DNA from: Streptomyces sp. CBMA29
Lineage (GTDB): Bacteria; Actinomycetota; Actinomycetes; Streptomycetales; Streptomycetaceae
Assembly: GCF_014596445.1 (NCBI RefSeq)
Contig: NZ_MECL01000062.1
Location: 1 to 64,000, forward strand
Length of the DNA: 64,000 nucleotides
Direction of reading: 5' to 3'
The position numbers were made by a program, and so were the translations under genes. This document shows, one piece after another, positions 44,960-54,312 of this stretch. The number at the start of each line of letters is the position of its first letter. The stretch's first letter is position 1. The notes beneath the pieces are model-generated. The model was given only the letters and a program-made list of their open reading frames with translations, was not told the DNA's origin and did not search any database.

Positions 44960-45280
44960 ATGGCATGGGTCCTTGTTGTTGTCGCAGGTCTGCTCGAAGT
45001 GGCCTGGTCGATCGGAATGAAGTACACCGACGGCTTCACCCGTCCCGTCCCGAGTCTGCTGACCGGCGCGGGCATCGTGGCGAGCATGCTGATGCTCTCC
45101 CAGGCGGCGAAGACGCTGCCGATCGGCACGGCGTACGGCGTCTGGGTCGGCATCGGCGCGGCCGGTGCGGCCGTGGTCGGCATGGCGGTGCTCGGCGAGC
45201 CCACGACCGCCGCCCGGATCTTCTTCGTCTCGCTGCTGCTGGTCGCCGTGGTCGGTCTGAAGGCGACCTCGGGCCACTGA
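44960..45280 (+). CDS. SMR-family guanidinium exporter (SugE/Gdx type)
   Basis: Four-helix inner-membrane proton antiporter of 106 residues, acting as a dimer. Glu13 in AGLLEVAWSIGMKYTDGFTR is the conserved substrate and proton site of Gdx proteins, and GTAYGVWVGIGAAGA is the helix-3 signature. It follows a guanidine-III riboswitch and a strong CGGAGGTG ribosome site. TetR-type operators lie upstream. The double control suggests induction by guanidine plus another cue. Quaternary-ammonium export is the less likely alternative. Confidence 0.92.
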   Translation: MAWVLVVVAGLLEVAWSIGMKYTDGFTRPVPSLLTGAGIVASMLMLSQAAKTLPIGTAYGVWVGIGAAGAAVVGMAVLGEPTTAARIFFVSLLLVAVVGLKATSGH

Positions 45281-45297
45281 CCGCCGCTGTCGACGGG

Positions 45298-46074
45298 TCA
45301 GCTCGGCTGGCCCGTCGGCATGACGGTGACCTGCTGGATGTTGACCCGCGGCGGCAGCGTCGCGATGAAACCGACGGTCCTGGCGATGTCCCCGGCCTCC
45401 AGGAACTCCATCGACTGCCGGGCGCCGTCCAGCCACTCCAACGCGCCCGCGTCCGTGACGTGGGTCTGGAGTTCGGTGCCGACGATGCCCGGCTCCAGGG
45501 AGGTGACCCGGACGTTCTTCGGGCCGAGTTCGACCCGCAGATTCGTGGACAGATGCGTCACGAACGCCTTCGTCCCGCAGTAGACGGCGAAGGTCGGGAA
45601 GATGTTCCGCGCGCCGATCGACGAGGTGTTGATCAGGTCGGCGACGCCGCGCTCGGCCGCGGCGGCGATCAACTGCGGGGTGAAGGCGCCGATCGCGTTC
45701 ATCAGGCCCTTGATGTTGAGGTCGATCTGCCGCTGCCACAGGTCGGTGCGCAGCTCGTCGACCGGCGAGGGCAGCATCACGCCCGCGTTGTTGAACAGCA
45801 GGTCGGCGCCGCCCAGTTCGGCCGCCACCCGGTCGGCGGCGGCCAGCAGGGCCTCCGGGTCGGTGACGTCGACCGGCAGGGCCAGGGCGGCGCCGCCGTT
45901 CTTGGTGATCCGGGCGACCAGGTCCTCCAGCCGGTCGGTGCGGCGGGCCAGCACCGCGACCTTCGCGCCGAGTTCCGCCAGGTGCTCCGCGGACGCCTCG
46001 CCGAGACCGCTGGAGGCGCCGGTGACGACCGCCACCCGGCCGGTGAGGGGCTTGCTGATGTCGTGCGCGGACAT
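45298..46074 (-). CDS. Short-chain dehydrogenase/reductase
   Basis: SDR of 258 residues with TGASSGLGEA, NNAGVM, the Ser of NTSSIGARN and YCGTK catalytic motif. It resembles the family of NADP-dependent serine or sorbitol-type SDRs. The start is set at ATG 46074 (MSAHDISKPL). It is divergent from an MmyB-like regulator, a pairing that is frequent in Streptomyces, with two direct repeats between them. The substrate is unknown. Confidence 0.9.
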   Translation of the reverse strand: MSAHDISKPLTGRVAVVTGASSGLGEASAEHLAELGAKVAVLARRTDRLEDLVARITKNGGAALALPVDVTDPEALLAAADRVAAELGGADLLFNNAGVMLPSPVDELRTDLWQRQIDLNIKGLMNAIGAFTPQLIAAAAERGVADLINTSSIGARNIFPTFAVYCGTKAFVTHLSTNLRVELGPKNVRVTSLEPGIVGTELQTHVTDAGALEWLDGARQSMEFLEAGDIARTVGFIATLPPRVNIQQVTVMPTGQPS

Positions 46075-46184
46075 GGCTGTCCACCCTTCGTGTTCGGTGT
46101 GATCCGGCGGCGGACCCTCGGTCCGCCTGCCGTCCAGCACACCACCCGGGCAGCCGCCGCAGAGCGCCGAAAAGTGCCCTGACC

Positions 46185-46223
46185 AGGCAGGTAACGGCCG
46201 GGCTCGCACCAGCGAGGCAGGTA
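46185..46223. promoter_or_regulatory. Direct repeats AGGCAGGTA, 30 bp apart
   Basis: AGGCAGGTA occurs at 46185-46193 and 46215-46223, exactly 30 bp (about three helical turns) apart, between the divergent SDR and MmyB-like regulator. This suits cooperative binding by that regulator. Confidence 0.55.
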
Positions 46224-46279
46224 CTGGCAGGGCCAGTCACGACGCGCGCGGCCCGCGTGCCGCCCGCCACACTGGGGGT

Positions 46280-47182
46280 ATGGACCGCAGCACCGACACC
46301 GCCGACTTCCTGCGCTCGCGCCGGGCCCGTATCACCCCCGACGAGGCGGGACTGCCCGCCGACGGCCGGGTCCGCCGGGTGCCGGGGCTGCGCCGCGACG
46401 AGGTGGCCCGGCTGGCCGGGGTGAGCACCGAGTACTACACCCGGCTCGAACAGGGGCGCGGCGGGAACCCGTCGCCCGAGGTGCTCGACGCGCTCGCCCG
46501 CGCGCTGCGGCTCGACACCGCCGAGCGCGAGCACCTGACCGACCTGCTGACCCGCAGGCCCGCCGGGTCCCGGCACGCGCCGACCGGACCGCAGCGGGTA
46601 CGGCCGGGGCTCCATCTGCTGCTCCAGACGCTGGAGCACGTGCCCGCCTTCGTCCTCGGCCGCCGCACCGACGTGCTGGCGTCCAACCGACTGGCCCGCG
46701 CGCTGCTCGTCGACTTCGACGCGCTGCCCGCGACCCGCCGGAACATGGCCCGCTACTACCTGCTGGACCCCGAGGCGCGCGAGCGCGTCGTCGACTGGGA
46801 GCAGCTCGCAGCCGAGACCGTCGCCATGCTCCGGCTGGAGGCCGGCCGCTACCCGAACGACCGTCAGCTCGCCGACCTGGTCGGTGAACTCACCCTGCGC
46901 TCACCGGAGTTCACCACCTGGTGGAACGACCACCGGGTGCTGCGCCGCACCCACGGGATCAAGCGCTACCGCCATCCCGTCGCGGGGGACCTGGAGTTCT
47001 CCTACGAGTCGCTGCAACCGCCCGGCGATCAGGACCAGACGCTGTGCGTCTACACCGTCGAACCGGGCTCGCCGAGCGCCCAGGCGCTCCAGCTCCTCGG
47101 CAACTGGACGGCGCCCGCTCCGCAGGGGCCGGGCGGCGGCCGGGAGAGCGGCCAGGACAGCGACCCGGAGCTGCAAATCTAA
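46280..47182 (+). CDS. MmyB-like XRE-family regulator
   Basis: Regulator of 300 residues. The N-terminal helix-turn-helix (GLRRDEVARLAGVSTEYYTRLEQGR) and the MmyB-type ligand domain with PAFVLGRRTDVLASNRLA, NMARYYLLDPEARE and the end motif YTVEPGSPSAQALQLLG identify this actinobacterial family. Such proteins are often encoded divergent from a single SDR that they regulate, as here. The C-terminal tail is Gly/Pro-rich. The following gap (47183-47530) contains a C-run and no gene I can support. Confidence 0.92.
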   Translation: MDRSTDTADFLRSRRARITPDEAGLPADGRVRRVPGLRRDEVARLAGVSTEYYTRLEQGRGGNPSPEVLDALARALRLDTAEREHLTDLLTRRPAGSRHAPTGPQRVRPGLHLLLQTLEHVPAFVLGRRTDVLASNRLARALLVDFDALPATRRNMARYYLLDPEARERVVDWEQLAAETVAMLRLEAGRYPNDRQLADLVGELTLRSPEFTTWWNDHRVLRRTHGIKRYRHPVAGDLEFSYESLQPPGDQDQTLCVYTVEPGSPSAQALQLLGNWTAPAPQGPGGGRESGQDSDPELQI

Positions 47183-47530
47183 GCCCGGCGCCACGCTCAC
47201 CCCCCCCGTGCGTCGCCTGCGCCTTCAGCCCGGAAGGGCTCGACGGACCGGCGCGGGTCCGGCACGCGTACGAGCGCGGGCCCGGCGGCCGGACCCCGCC
47301 GTCGGCTGCACCGACACGGCGGACGGGACGGTGTACGGCGGGGCGTATCCGCTCCACAGCGGCGTGGCCGTTCGGCTGGACCGGTCGACACGACGCCGGA
47401 CTCGTCGTGCTGGCGCGGCGGGAGCCCGCCCACGGCCCCGGGCGTCACTAAAGTCGCGGGAGGCCCAGAACCTTCCGGCCGCACCGGCCGCACCGACCAG
47501 GCCCACCGTACCGAGGAGCAGGACCAGCAC

Positions 47531-48289
47531 ATGAACGCAGCACTCCGCTTCGCCGACAAGGTGGCCGTGGTCACCGGAGCCGCTTCCGGGATCGGCGCGG
47601 CCACCGCAGAACGGCTCGCGGCCGAGGGCGCCGCCGTGGTCCTCGCGGACATCGCGGCCGACCGCGCCGAGGGCGTCGCCGCGGGCATCCGCGAGGAGGG
47701 CGGCCGGGCGGTGTCCGTACGGGCGGACGTGTCCGACCCCGAGGACTGGGAGCGGATCGTCGCGGTGGCGCACGCCTACGGCCCCGTAGCGGCCCTGGTC
47801 TCCAACGCCTACACCGTCGACGTGGCCCCGGCCCACGAGATGTCCGTCGCCTCCTGGGAGCGCCAGCTCGCGGTCAACCTCACCGGCGGGTTCCTCGGCT
47901 TCCGGGCGCTGCTGCCCGACCTGCGCACCGCCCGCGGCGCCGCCGTCCTCACCTCCTCCGTCCACGCGCACAAGGGCATCCCCGGCCACCCCGCCTCCGC
48001 GGCGGCCAAGGGCGCGCTGCTGTCGCTGAGCGGCCAACTGGCCGTCGAGTACGGGCCCGAGGTCCGAGTCAACGCGGTGCTCCCCGGTCCGATCCTCACC
48101 TCGGCCTGGGACCGGGTGCCCGAGGAGGAGCGGGCCCGCAGCGTCGCGGAGACCGCGGCGCGCCGCTTCGGCCGCCCGGAGGAGGTCGCCGCGGCCATCG
48201 CCTTCCTCGCCTCGGACGACGCCTCGTACATCACCGGTTCGAGCCTGCTGGTGGACGGCGGCTGGAGCGTCACCAAGGCATCGGCCTGA
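47531..48289 (+). CDS. SDR-family protein with altered catalytic tyrosine
   Basis: SDR-fold protein of 252 residues. The cofactor site VVTGAASGIGAA is intact, and the C-terminal ASYITGSSLLVDGGW is standard. The NNAG motif reads SNAYTVD. The position of the catalytic Tyr is Ser: HPASAAAKGAL, where relatives have PAYAATKGAL. Activity may therefore be reduced or changed. It is followed directly by a decayed GntR gene that was probably its regulator. Confidence 0.85.
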   Translation: MNAALRFADKVAVVTGAASGIGAATAERLAAEGAAVVLADIAADRAEGVAAGIREEGGRAVSVRADVSDPEDWERIVAVAHAYGPVAALVSNAYTVDVAPAHEMSVASWERQLAVNLTGGFLGFRALLPDLRTARGAAVLTSSVHAHKGIPGHPASAAAKGALLSLSGQLAVEYGPEVRVNAVLPGPILTSAWDRVPEEERARSVAETAARRFGRPEEVAAAIAFLASDDASYITGSSLLVDGGWSVTKASA

Positions 48290-48300
48290 CCGCCGCGCAC

Positions 48301-48633
48301 CACCAGCTCAGCGGCGAGATCCCCGCAGGGGCGACACTCGATCTCGTGGCGTTGCAGAGCGAGTGGGACGCGGTCTCACCGCGCCGCGCCGCGCACGCGG
48401 TCGAGGCCGACCTCGCCTTCCACCGCGCCCTGCTAGCCGCCACCCACAACGAACTGCTGGAGCGGATGGAGACGGTGATCGAGTCCGGTCTCGCGCGTGA
48501 CGAGATCGTGCACAGCTCCCCGCACGGCCAGGCCCCGGACGCCGCCGACGCCGCCGACGTACGCGCCCCGCTGGACGCCGCCGAGGCGCGGTGGGCCTCG
48601 GCGGCGTCCCCTGGCGGCGTCACCGATAGCTGA
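48301..48633 (+). pseudogene. Decayed GntR (FadR-type) regulator
   Basis: The frame begins with a GntR N-terminal piece (QLSGEIPAGATLDLVALQSEW). It then jumps, with the helix-turn-helix missing, to the FCD domain (EADLAFHRALLAATHNELLERMETVIESGL). It lacks a start codon that fits a complete protein and ends early after a low-complexity stretch. An internal deletion of roughly 100 codons relative to normal FadR proteins explains this. Its 3' end overlaps the convergent GH31 gene by 14 bp. Confidence 0.75.
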
Positions 48634-51600
48634 CGGTGACCCGCTGACGCACGGACCTCTGCGGGACGGTGACGGTCACCTTCCTGGCGGCGGCGTCCCA
48701 CGACCAGGCGCTCCTGGCCGGCGGGGCGCCGTCCACGGTCACGGACTTCGGCGCGGTGGCGTTGGAGAAGGCCACCGTCCACTGGCGCTGCGCGACCTGC
48801 CCGGCGAAGGAGCCGGAGACCGGGGCGACCGTCAGGGTGTGGACGGTGTCCGCGCGCCCGCCGCTCTGCGAGTAACGGATCGCCGTCGTCGCGCTCTTGG
48901 CGCTGTCCGTCGTCGTCCCGTCGTCCTCGTAGAGCCGGAAGGAACCGGCCGCGCCCGTGGGCACGTTGAGCGTCACCTTCGTCAGCGGGTTCTGTACGTC
49001 GTTGGCGACGTAGCCGGTACGGGTCGGCAGGATCGCGCCCGCCTTGACGAACACCGGCATCGAGTTGAGATCCGTCGCCACCTGCCGCGTGGTGCCGCCC
49101 TGGTAGGTCGTGCCGGTGAAGTAGTCCGTCCACTGGCTGCCGGGCGGGAACCACACCGAGGTGGTCGCCGTCGTCCCCGGCGTCGTCACCGGCGCCACCA
49201 GCACGTCGGGCCCGTACAGATACTCGCCGCCCGCCGTCGCGTAGGCGTCCTGCTCCTCCGGGTACGCCAGATAGGCGGGCCGGGCCACCGGCACACCGGT
49301 CCGCCGGGCCTCCTCGGCCAGGGTGTACGTGTACGGCAGCAGCGCCTCACGGAGGTTGAGGAACTTCTCCGCCGACGTCTTCGCGGCGGCGCCGTACTGC
49401 CAGGGCAGCCGGTCGCTGTGGTTGGAGTGCAGCCGGTCGATCGGCTGGAAGGTCCCCAACTGCACCCAGCGCGCGTACAGGTCGTCGGCCAGCTTGGTGC
49501 TGCCCGGCTCCGCGCCCGCCGCCTGCGTACCGTCGTTGTTGAAACCGCCGATGTCGTGGCTCACGGCGGACAGTCCCGTGGCCACCGACTCGCCCGGTGT
49601 GTAGCCGACTTCGGCCTGGAGCATCGCCCACGTCGAGCGGGTGTCGCCGGTGAAGTGCACGGTGGTGCGCTTGTCGGCCCACGGCCCGGTCGCGAGCCCG
49701 GCCCTGCCGCTGTAACCGCCGGTCTGGAGTGAGCCGTACGCCCGCGAGAAGGCGAAGCCGCGGTTCACGGTGCTGTCGGTGTCGGCGGCGTACTGCTCGT
49801 TGATCCACGCGTCGGGCGTGACCCCGGCCAGCGTCGACTTCGACTGCTCACAGCACCAGTCGAGCCACCAGAAGTCCGCGCCTTGCTGTTCCATCGTCTT
49901 GTGCAGGTCGAAGTACGCCTTGAGCTGGTTCGGGTCGCCCCAGTCGAAGGTGTAGCAGTCCGCGCCGTGCCCCAGGTCGCTGTAGCACCCGGCGTTGTCC
50001 TTGGTCAGCCTGTTCTGCGACGTGGCCTGCGCCTGCGCGAACTGCGGGTCGGAGGACAGGATGCTCGGGTGGATGTTCAGGGTGTTGTGCAGCCCCTGCG
50101 CCGCCGCCCAGTCGAAGAAGCCCTTCGGGTCGGGGAAGCGGCCCGAGTCGATCTCCCAACCGTCCCAGCGGTCGGGGGACTTGAAGTCGGTGTCGGTGAC
50201 CAGCACGTCCAACGGGACGTTGTCGGCACGGAACTTCGGCAGGATCGTGTTCTCGTAGTCCGCCGCCGAACGGTCGTAGTACTCCGAGTACCAGACGCCG
50301 TACGCCCAGCGGGGCAGCAGCTTCGAAGGACCGGTCAGCGTCGCCAGATCCGCCAGCCCCCGCTGGTAGTCGTGGCCGTAGCCGAACACGTAGCCGTCCT
50401 GGTACGGCTTCCCGCCGTGGCCGGCGCGCGGGGTGACCTTCTCCTTGGCGTTGTCGAAGACCGCGGACGCGGTGTCGTCGAGCAGTGACCAGCCGTCCTG
50501 GTACATCAGCCCCGGTGTGTTGCGCGGGCTGCCGTTGATGCCGTCGAGGCCGCGCCGGTAACCGCCGAGCGGCGCGTGCGGCGCCAGCAGCGGGGAGCCG
50601 GTGGACGTGACGGCGACGGTGTCGAGATTCACCTTGCAACTGTCAGCGCCGGGGCAGCCGATGGTGACGTCGTTGGTCCCGGCGGCCAGCGTGACGGGCA
50701 CCGCGACCGTACGCCAGTCGTCCCAACTGCTCGTCACCGGAAGCGTGGTGGTGGCCGCCGAACCGGTGCCGACCGTCACCGCGACCGTGCCGGGCGCCGA
50801 CTGCGCGTTGGAATACCGCAGTTGGAGCGCGTACGAGCCCGCGGCCGGGACGCCGGTGAGGTGCACGGTGTCGCTCGCGCCCTGCTGGAGCCCGGCGACG
50901 AAGCCCTTGCCGGAGAAGTCGTTGTGGTCCTCCTGCACCGCGGCGGAGCCGCCGAGACCCCCGGCCTCCGCCTCGCACACCGCGCCGTACGCGCAGTCGC
51001 CGGCCGGTCCGCCGCCCGCGCCGGGGTAGGGGGAGCCGGGCGTGACCACGGCGAGGCTGTCGATGTTCACATCGCCCGAGTCCGTGGCGGTCCGCGCGAG
51101 CGTCAGCGTGTGGGTGCCCGCGGTCAGGTCGACGGACGCGGTCGCCACCGCCCAGGTGTTCCAGTCGGCGGTGGTCGGCAGCGTCACCGTGCGGCCCGCG
51201 CCGCCGTCGGCGGAGAGCGTCAGCGTACGGGTGGCGGTCTGGCCGTCGCCGCCGAGACTGTTGGCGTAGCGCGCGTCGAACTGGTAGGTGCCGTCGCTCG
51301 GCACCGTGACGGTGAAGGACAGCGAATCGCCGGTGTTCTCGAAGCCCGCGGCGAATCCGCTGCCGGTGTATCCGGTGTGGTCGCTCGCCGCGGACACCCC
51401 GTTCAGCTTCAGGCTCTCCGCCTCGCAGAGCGTGCCGGGCGCGCAGGTCGAGGCGGTCGCCGCCTTCCACGGCGCCGCGGTCACATCCTGTCGGCCGCTC
51501 TTGAGCCGAACGGTGAGATTCTGGCCGGTGAACGGCCCGGAGCCGACCTTGTACTTCAGCGTGAGCGCCTGTGTGGTCAGCGTCAGCCAGCCGTCGCTGA

Positions 51601-51874
51601 CCCGCTGGGTGAACGGGGCGCCGCCGAAGCCGTCACGGCCGACGGCGTTGAAGGTCGGCGCGTCCAGGAACGCGGTGTCGCCCGCGTACTCGGTGCGGAT
51701 CAGCGTGGGGGAGAGGATCTCGAACCGCGCGTCGCCCGAGACCACGGCCGACGCCTTGGCTCTGGACGGCGGCGCGGCGGAGGCTCCCGACCCGCCCACG
51801 ATCATCGTGGCGACGACACTCGTGGCTGCGATGGCGGCGACCGCGCCCAGGCGCGGTCGTGTGCGACGGGCCAT
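48620..51874 (-). CDS. Secreted GH31 glycosidase with two CBM35-like modules
   Basis: Exported enzyme of 1084 residues with a signal peptide ending near ASAAPP (about residue 35). Two carbohydrate-binding modules are inserted at about residues 147-275 and 290-425, each beginning CEAE and ending in a DSLAV or DTVAV strand. The GH31 barrel follows: nucleophile Asp in DFWWLDWC, acid/base Asp in HFTGDTRSTW, and SHDIGGFNNDG and PIDRLHSNHSDR loops. A C-terminal beta domain ends the chain. GH31 includes alpha-glucosidases and alpha-xylosidases; the specificity is not clear. The internal position of the CBMs is notable. Confidence 0.92.
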   Translation of the reverse strand: MARRTRPRLGAVAAIAATSVVATMIVGGSGASAAPPSRAKASAVVSGDARFEILSPTLIRTEYAGDTAFLDAPTFNAVGRDGFGGAPFTQRVSDGWLTLTTQALTLKYKVGSGPFTGQNLTVRLKSGRQDVTAAPWKAATASTCAPGTLCEAESLKLNGVSAASDHTGYTGSGFAAGFENTGDSLSFTVTVPSDGTYQFDARYANSLGGDGQTATRTLTLSADGGAGRTVTLPTTADWNTWAVATASVDLTAGTHTLTLARTATDSGDVNIDSLAVVTPGSPYPGAGGGPAGDCAYGAVCEAEAGGLGGSAAVQEDHNDFSGKGFVAGLQQGASDTVHLTGVPAAGSYALQLRYSNAQSAPGTVAVTVGTGSAATTTLPVTSSWDDWRTVAVPVTLAAGTNDVTIGCPGADSCKVNLDTVAVTSTGSPLLAPHAPLGGYRRGLDGINGSPRNTPGLMYQDGWSLLDDTASAVFDNAKEKVTPRAGHGGKPYQDGYVFGYGHDYQRGLADLATLTGPSKLLPRWAYGVWYSEYYDRSAADYENTILPKFRADNVPLDVLVTDTDFKSPDRWDGWEIDSGRFPDPKGFFDWAAAQGLHNTLNIHPSILSSDPQFAQAQATSQNRLTKDNAGCYSDLGHGADCYTFDWGDPNQLKAYFDLHKTMEQQGADFWWLDWCCEQSKSTLAGVTPDAWINEQYAADTDSTVNRGFAFSRAYGSLQTGGYSGRAGLATGPWADKRTTVHFTGDTRSTWAMLQAEVGYTPGESVATGLSAVSHDIGGFNNDGTQAAGAEPGSTKLADDLYARWVQLGTFQPIDRLHSNHSDRLPWQYGAAAKTSAEKFLNLREALLPYTYTLAEEARRTGVPVARPAYLAYPEEQDAYATAGGEYLYGPDVLVAPVTTPGTTATTSVWFPPGSQWTDYFTGTTYQGGTTRQVATDLNSMPVFVKAGAILPTRTGYVANDVQNPLTKVTLNVPTGAAGSFRLYEDDGTTTDSAKSATTAIRYSQSGGRADTVHTLTVAPVSGSFAGQVAQRQWTVAFSNATAPKSVTVDGAPPARSAWSWDAAARKVTVTVPQRSVRQRVTVSYR

Positions 51875-52073
51875 GTACGACTCCCTTGTCGGTTCGACGT
51901 CGGGTCATGTCTGGTTGTGGGTCCGCTTGTGCGCACTTCTGTTCGTGCGCTGACACGTTGACGATGACAGATCCGGCGCCGGGAGGGGAGTGTGCCGACT
52001 GGTGCGAATGTGGTTGGTGCAAAGAGCTGATGCGAGCGGACGTACCCGGCGGGGCGCACCGGCTGGTGAGCCG

Positions 52074-53414
52074 TCAGGGGGCTGTTCGCTCGCGCAGGGG
52101 GCCGGTGTCCTTCGCGACGCCGGCCGCCGGGGCCGGGGCGCCGGAGTCGTAGCGCCAGAAGGAGCGGGCCAGCGGGGCGGCGAGTGCCACGACCGCCACG
52201 CAGGCGAAGCCGCCGATCGTCCAGGACAGCCCGGCGCCGAGCGCGGCGGCCATGGTACCGGCGCGCAGGTCGCCCAGCCGGGGGCCGCCGGCGACGACGA
52301 CGGTGTGGACGCCCTGCATACGGCCTCGCATCTCGTCGGGGGCGTAGGTCTGGAGGAGTGTCTGGCGCAGGACCGCGCTGACCAGATCGGCCGCGCCGGC
52401 GACGGCGAGGAGCAGGACGACCAGCCAGAGCTGCCGGGCCAGGCCGGAGACGGCGACGGCGGCGCCCCACACCAGCACGGCGCCGGTGAGCACCACGCCC
52501 TGCCGCCGGATCCGGCCGATCCAACCGCTGGCGAACCCGGCCAGGACGGAGCCGATCGGGATGGCGGAGTAGAGCAGCCCGACGGAGCCGCCGAAGCGGG
52601 CGTCCGCGACGGCGGGGAACAGTGACCGCGGCATCGCCAGCGTCATGGCGCAGATGTCCACGAAGAAGCTCATCACCAGCACCGGCCGCCCGCCGATGAA
52701 GGACAGCCCGTCCCGTACCGACCGCAGACCCAGGCGGGCCGCGGAGCCGTCCGGCGGAAGTCGGGGCAGCCGCAGCGTGGAGTGCAGCGCGGCCGTGAAC
52801 AGCACGGCGTCCGCGCCGTACGCGTACGCGAAGCCGTGCGGGACGGTGACGAGGACACCGGCGATCAGCGGGCCGATCACCTCGCCGACCGTGCCGATCA
52901 CGTAGTTGAGGGTGTTCGCGGCGGGGATCAGGCCGGGTTCGACGATGCGCGGCACGATCGCGCCGCGCGCGGAACTCGCCATCGCGAACCCGGCCGACTG
53001 CGTCGCGACCAGGGCGAGGATCAGCCCGACACTGCGCAGGTCGAGCAGTGTCTGCGCGAGCAGCGCCAGCGTCACCGTCCAGGTGCCGAGCGAGGACCAC
53101 AGATACAGCGTCCTGCGGTCGACGGCGTCGGCGATGGCCCCGCCGTAGAGGCCGAAGACGATCAGCGGCACCAGACCGGCGAAGCCGACCATGCCGACGG
53201 CCAGCGACGAGTGCGAGATCCGGAAGACCTGGACCGGCACCGCGATCTGGGTGAGCATCGAGCCGACGAACGAGGTGCCCTGGCCGATGAAGAGCCGCCG
53301 GAAGGCGGGCAGCGCCAGCGGGCGGGTGTCGATGGCGTGGTCGGCGAGCAGCCGTCGCACTCCGCGAGGGCTCGGCCCCGGCTGCTCCGCGCGCTCCATG
53401 GCGTCGCCCTTCAT
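52074..53414 (-). CDS. MFS transporter, EntS/MFS_3-type exporter
   Basis: Membrane protein of 446 residues with 12 predicted helices. FGLYGGAIADAVDRRTLYLWS is the conserved loop 2-3 region, and the MFS_3 family includes enterobactin and macrolide exporters. The start could be 53414 or an ATG 15 bp later with a better-spaced GAAGGG. It stands alone between the GH31 gene and an O-methyltransferase. The substrate is unknown. Confidence 0.87.
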   Translation of the reverse strand: MKGDAMERAEQPGPSPRGVRRLLADHAIDTRPLALPAFRRLFIGQGTSFVGSMLTQIAVPVQVFRISHSSLAVGMVGFAGLVPLIVFGLYGGAIADAVDRRTLYLWSSLGTWTVTLALLAQTLLDLRSVGLILALVATQSAGFAMASSARGAIVPRIVEPGLIPAANTLNYVIGTVGEVIGPLIAGVLVTVPHGFAYAYGADAVLFTAALHSTLRLPRLPPDGSAARLGLRSVRDGLSFIGGRPVLVMSFFVDICAMTLAMPRSLFPAVADARFGGSVGLLYSAIPIGSVLAGFASGWIGRIRRQGVVLTGAVLVWGAAVAVSGLARQLWLVVLLLAVAGAADLVSAVLRQTLLQTYAPDEMRGRMQGVHTVVVAGGPRLGDLRAGTMAAALGAGLSWTIGGFACVAVVALAAPLARSFWRYDSGAPAPAAGVAKDTGPLRERTAP

Positions 53415-53556
53415 CCGCCTCTGCCCTCCGGGCCGCTCCGGCCCCGCTGTCCTCTGCCTGGCCCGCTGCCGCCTGCCCGGTGCCGTCTGCCCGCAGGCCG
53501 TGTCCGCTCTCGCCCTGCCCGGCCGTTCGTCCTACCGGGCCCCCTGCCGCCGTCGC

Positions 53557-54237
53557 TCACAGACGGCAGCTGATCTCCATGCCGTCCTCGACCGGGAAGG
53601 TGACGCTCTCGTAGCCGTTGCGCGGATCGCGGACGTAGTCGAGATACGGCGCCAGGTCCGTGAGGTCCACGTCGTCGGCCACGACGAGGGTGCCCGGTGC
53701 GAGGCGCGGTTCGAGCAGTCGCAGGACGGGCAGGCAGAGGTCCTTCCAGCCGTCGAGGAGCAGGAAGTCCACCGGACCCGACAGTTCGGCGAGGGTGTCG
53801 CGGGCGTCGCCTTCGAGGACGCTGACCAGTGCGTCGAGACCCGTCTCGGCGAAGGTCGCGCGGGCCGCGGCGGCCTTGTCCGCGCTCAGTTCGGTGCTGA
53901 TCACCCGCCCCGCGCCGTTGTCCCGCCCCGCGCCGTTGTCCCGCACCGCGGCGGCCAGGTGGAGCGTGGAGATCCCGAAGGAGGTGCCGAATTCGACGAC
54001 GGTGGCCGGGCGGACGGCCCGGACCAGGTTGTAGAGGAGCTTTCCGCCGTCGGCCGAGATCGGCATGTAGACCTCGGCGTTGGCGTCGGCCAACTCCTGC
54101 GGTGTCGCCGGGGCGAAGCCGTCGGGCCACGCGGCCCGGACACGGTGGCGGGTCGCGTCGTCCTGCGCGGCCCGGTCGAACATCGCGGTCAGGGCGGAGA
54201 CGACCCGGGGGTCGCGAAGGGTGCTGGTCGGTGTCAT
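53557..54237 (-). CDS. Class I O-methyltransferase-like protein
   Basis: SAM-dependent methyltransferase of 226 residues. VVEFGTSFGISTLHLAAAV is the SAM motif, and DFLLLDGWKDL, VVADDVDL and the C-terminal NGYESVTFPVEDGMEIS match small O-methyltransferases. It contains a recent 18-bp tandem duplication that gives DNGAGRDNGAGR (about residues 100-111). It is divergent from a TetR regulator, whose operator lies 12 bp upstream of its start. Confidence 0.87.
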   Translation of the reverse strand: MTPTSTLRDPRVVSALTAMFDRAAQDDATRHRVRAAWPDGFAPATPQELADANAEVYMPISADGGKLLYNLVRAVRPATVVEFGTSFGISTLHLAAAVRDNGAGRDNGAGRVISTELSADKAAAARATFAETGLDALVSVLEGDARDTLAELSGPVDFLLLDGWKDLCLPVLRLLEPRLAPGTLVVADDVDLTDLAPYLDYVRDPRNGYESVTFPVEDGMEISCRL

Positions 54238-54248
54238 GAGCTCTAGAG

Positions 54249-54273
54249 TAGACGCACCGTTGCGTTGCGTCTA
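54249..54273. promoter_or_regulatory. TetR operator: TAGACGCA-N9-TGCGTCTA
   Basis: Perfect 8-bp arms flank a 9-bp centre. An inner dyad ACGCA-CCGT-TGCGT overlaps it. It lies 12 bp from the methyltransferase start and 40 bp from the TetR start. Confidence 0.8.
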
Positions 54274-54312
54274 GAAGTTGCCGACATACCCTGGGACCCG
54301 GAGGATGCGGAC

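Noticed and set aside
43973-46639. 888-codon open minus-strand frame covering TetR, exporter and SDR regions
   Set aside because: Only the last 228 codons match a family (TetR). The upstream part runs antisense to the exporter, the riboswitch and other genes.
47183-47530. Small gene in the 348-bp gap
   Set aside because: Several short frames exist, but none has a ribosome site plus recognisable content; only a C-run was noted.
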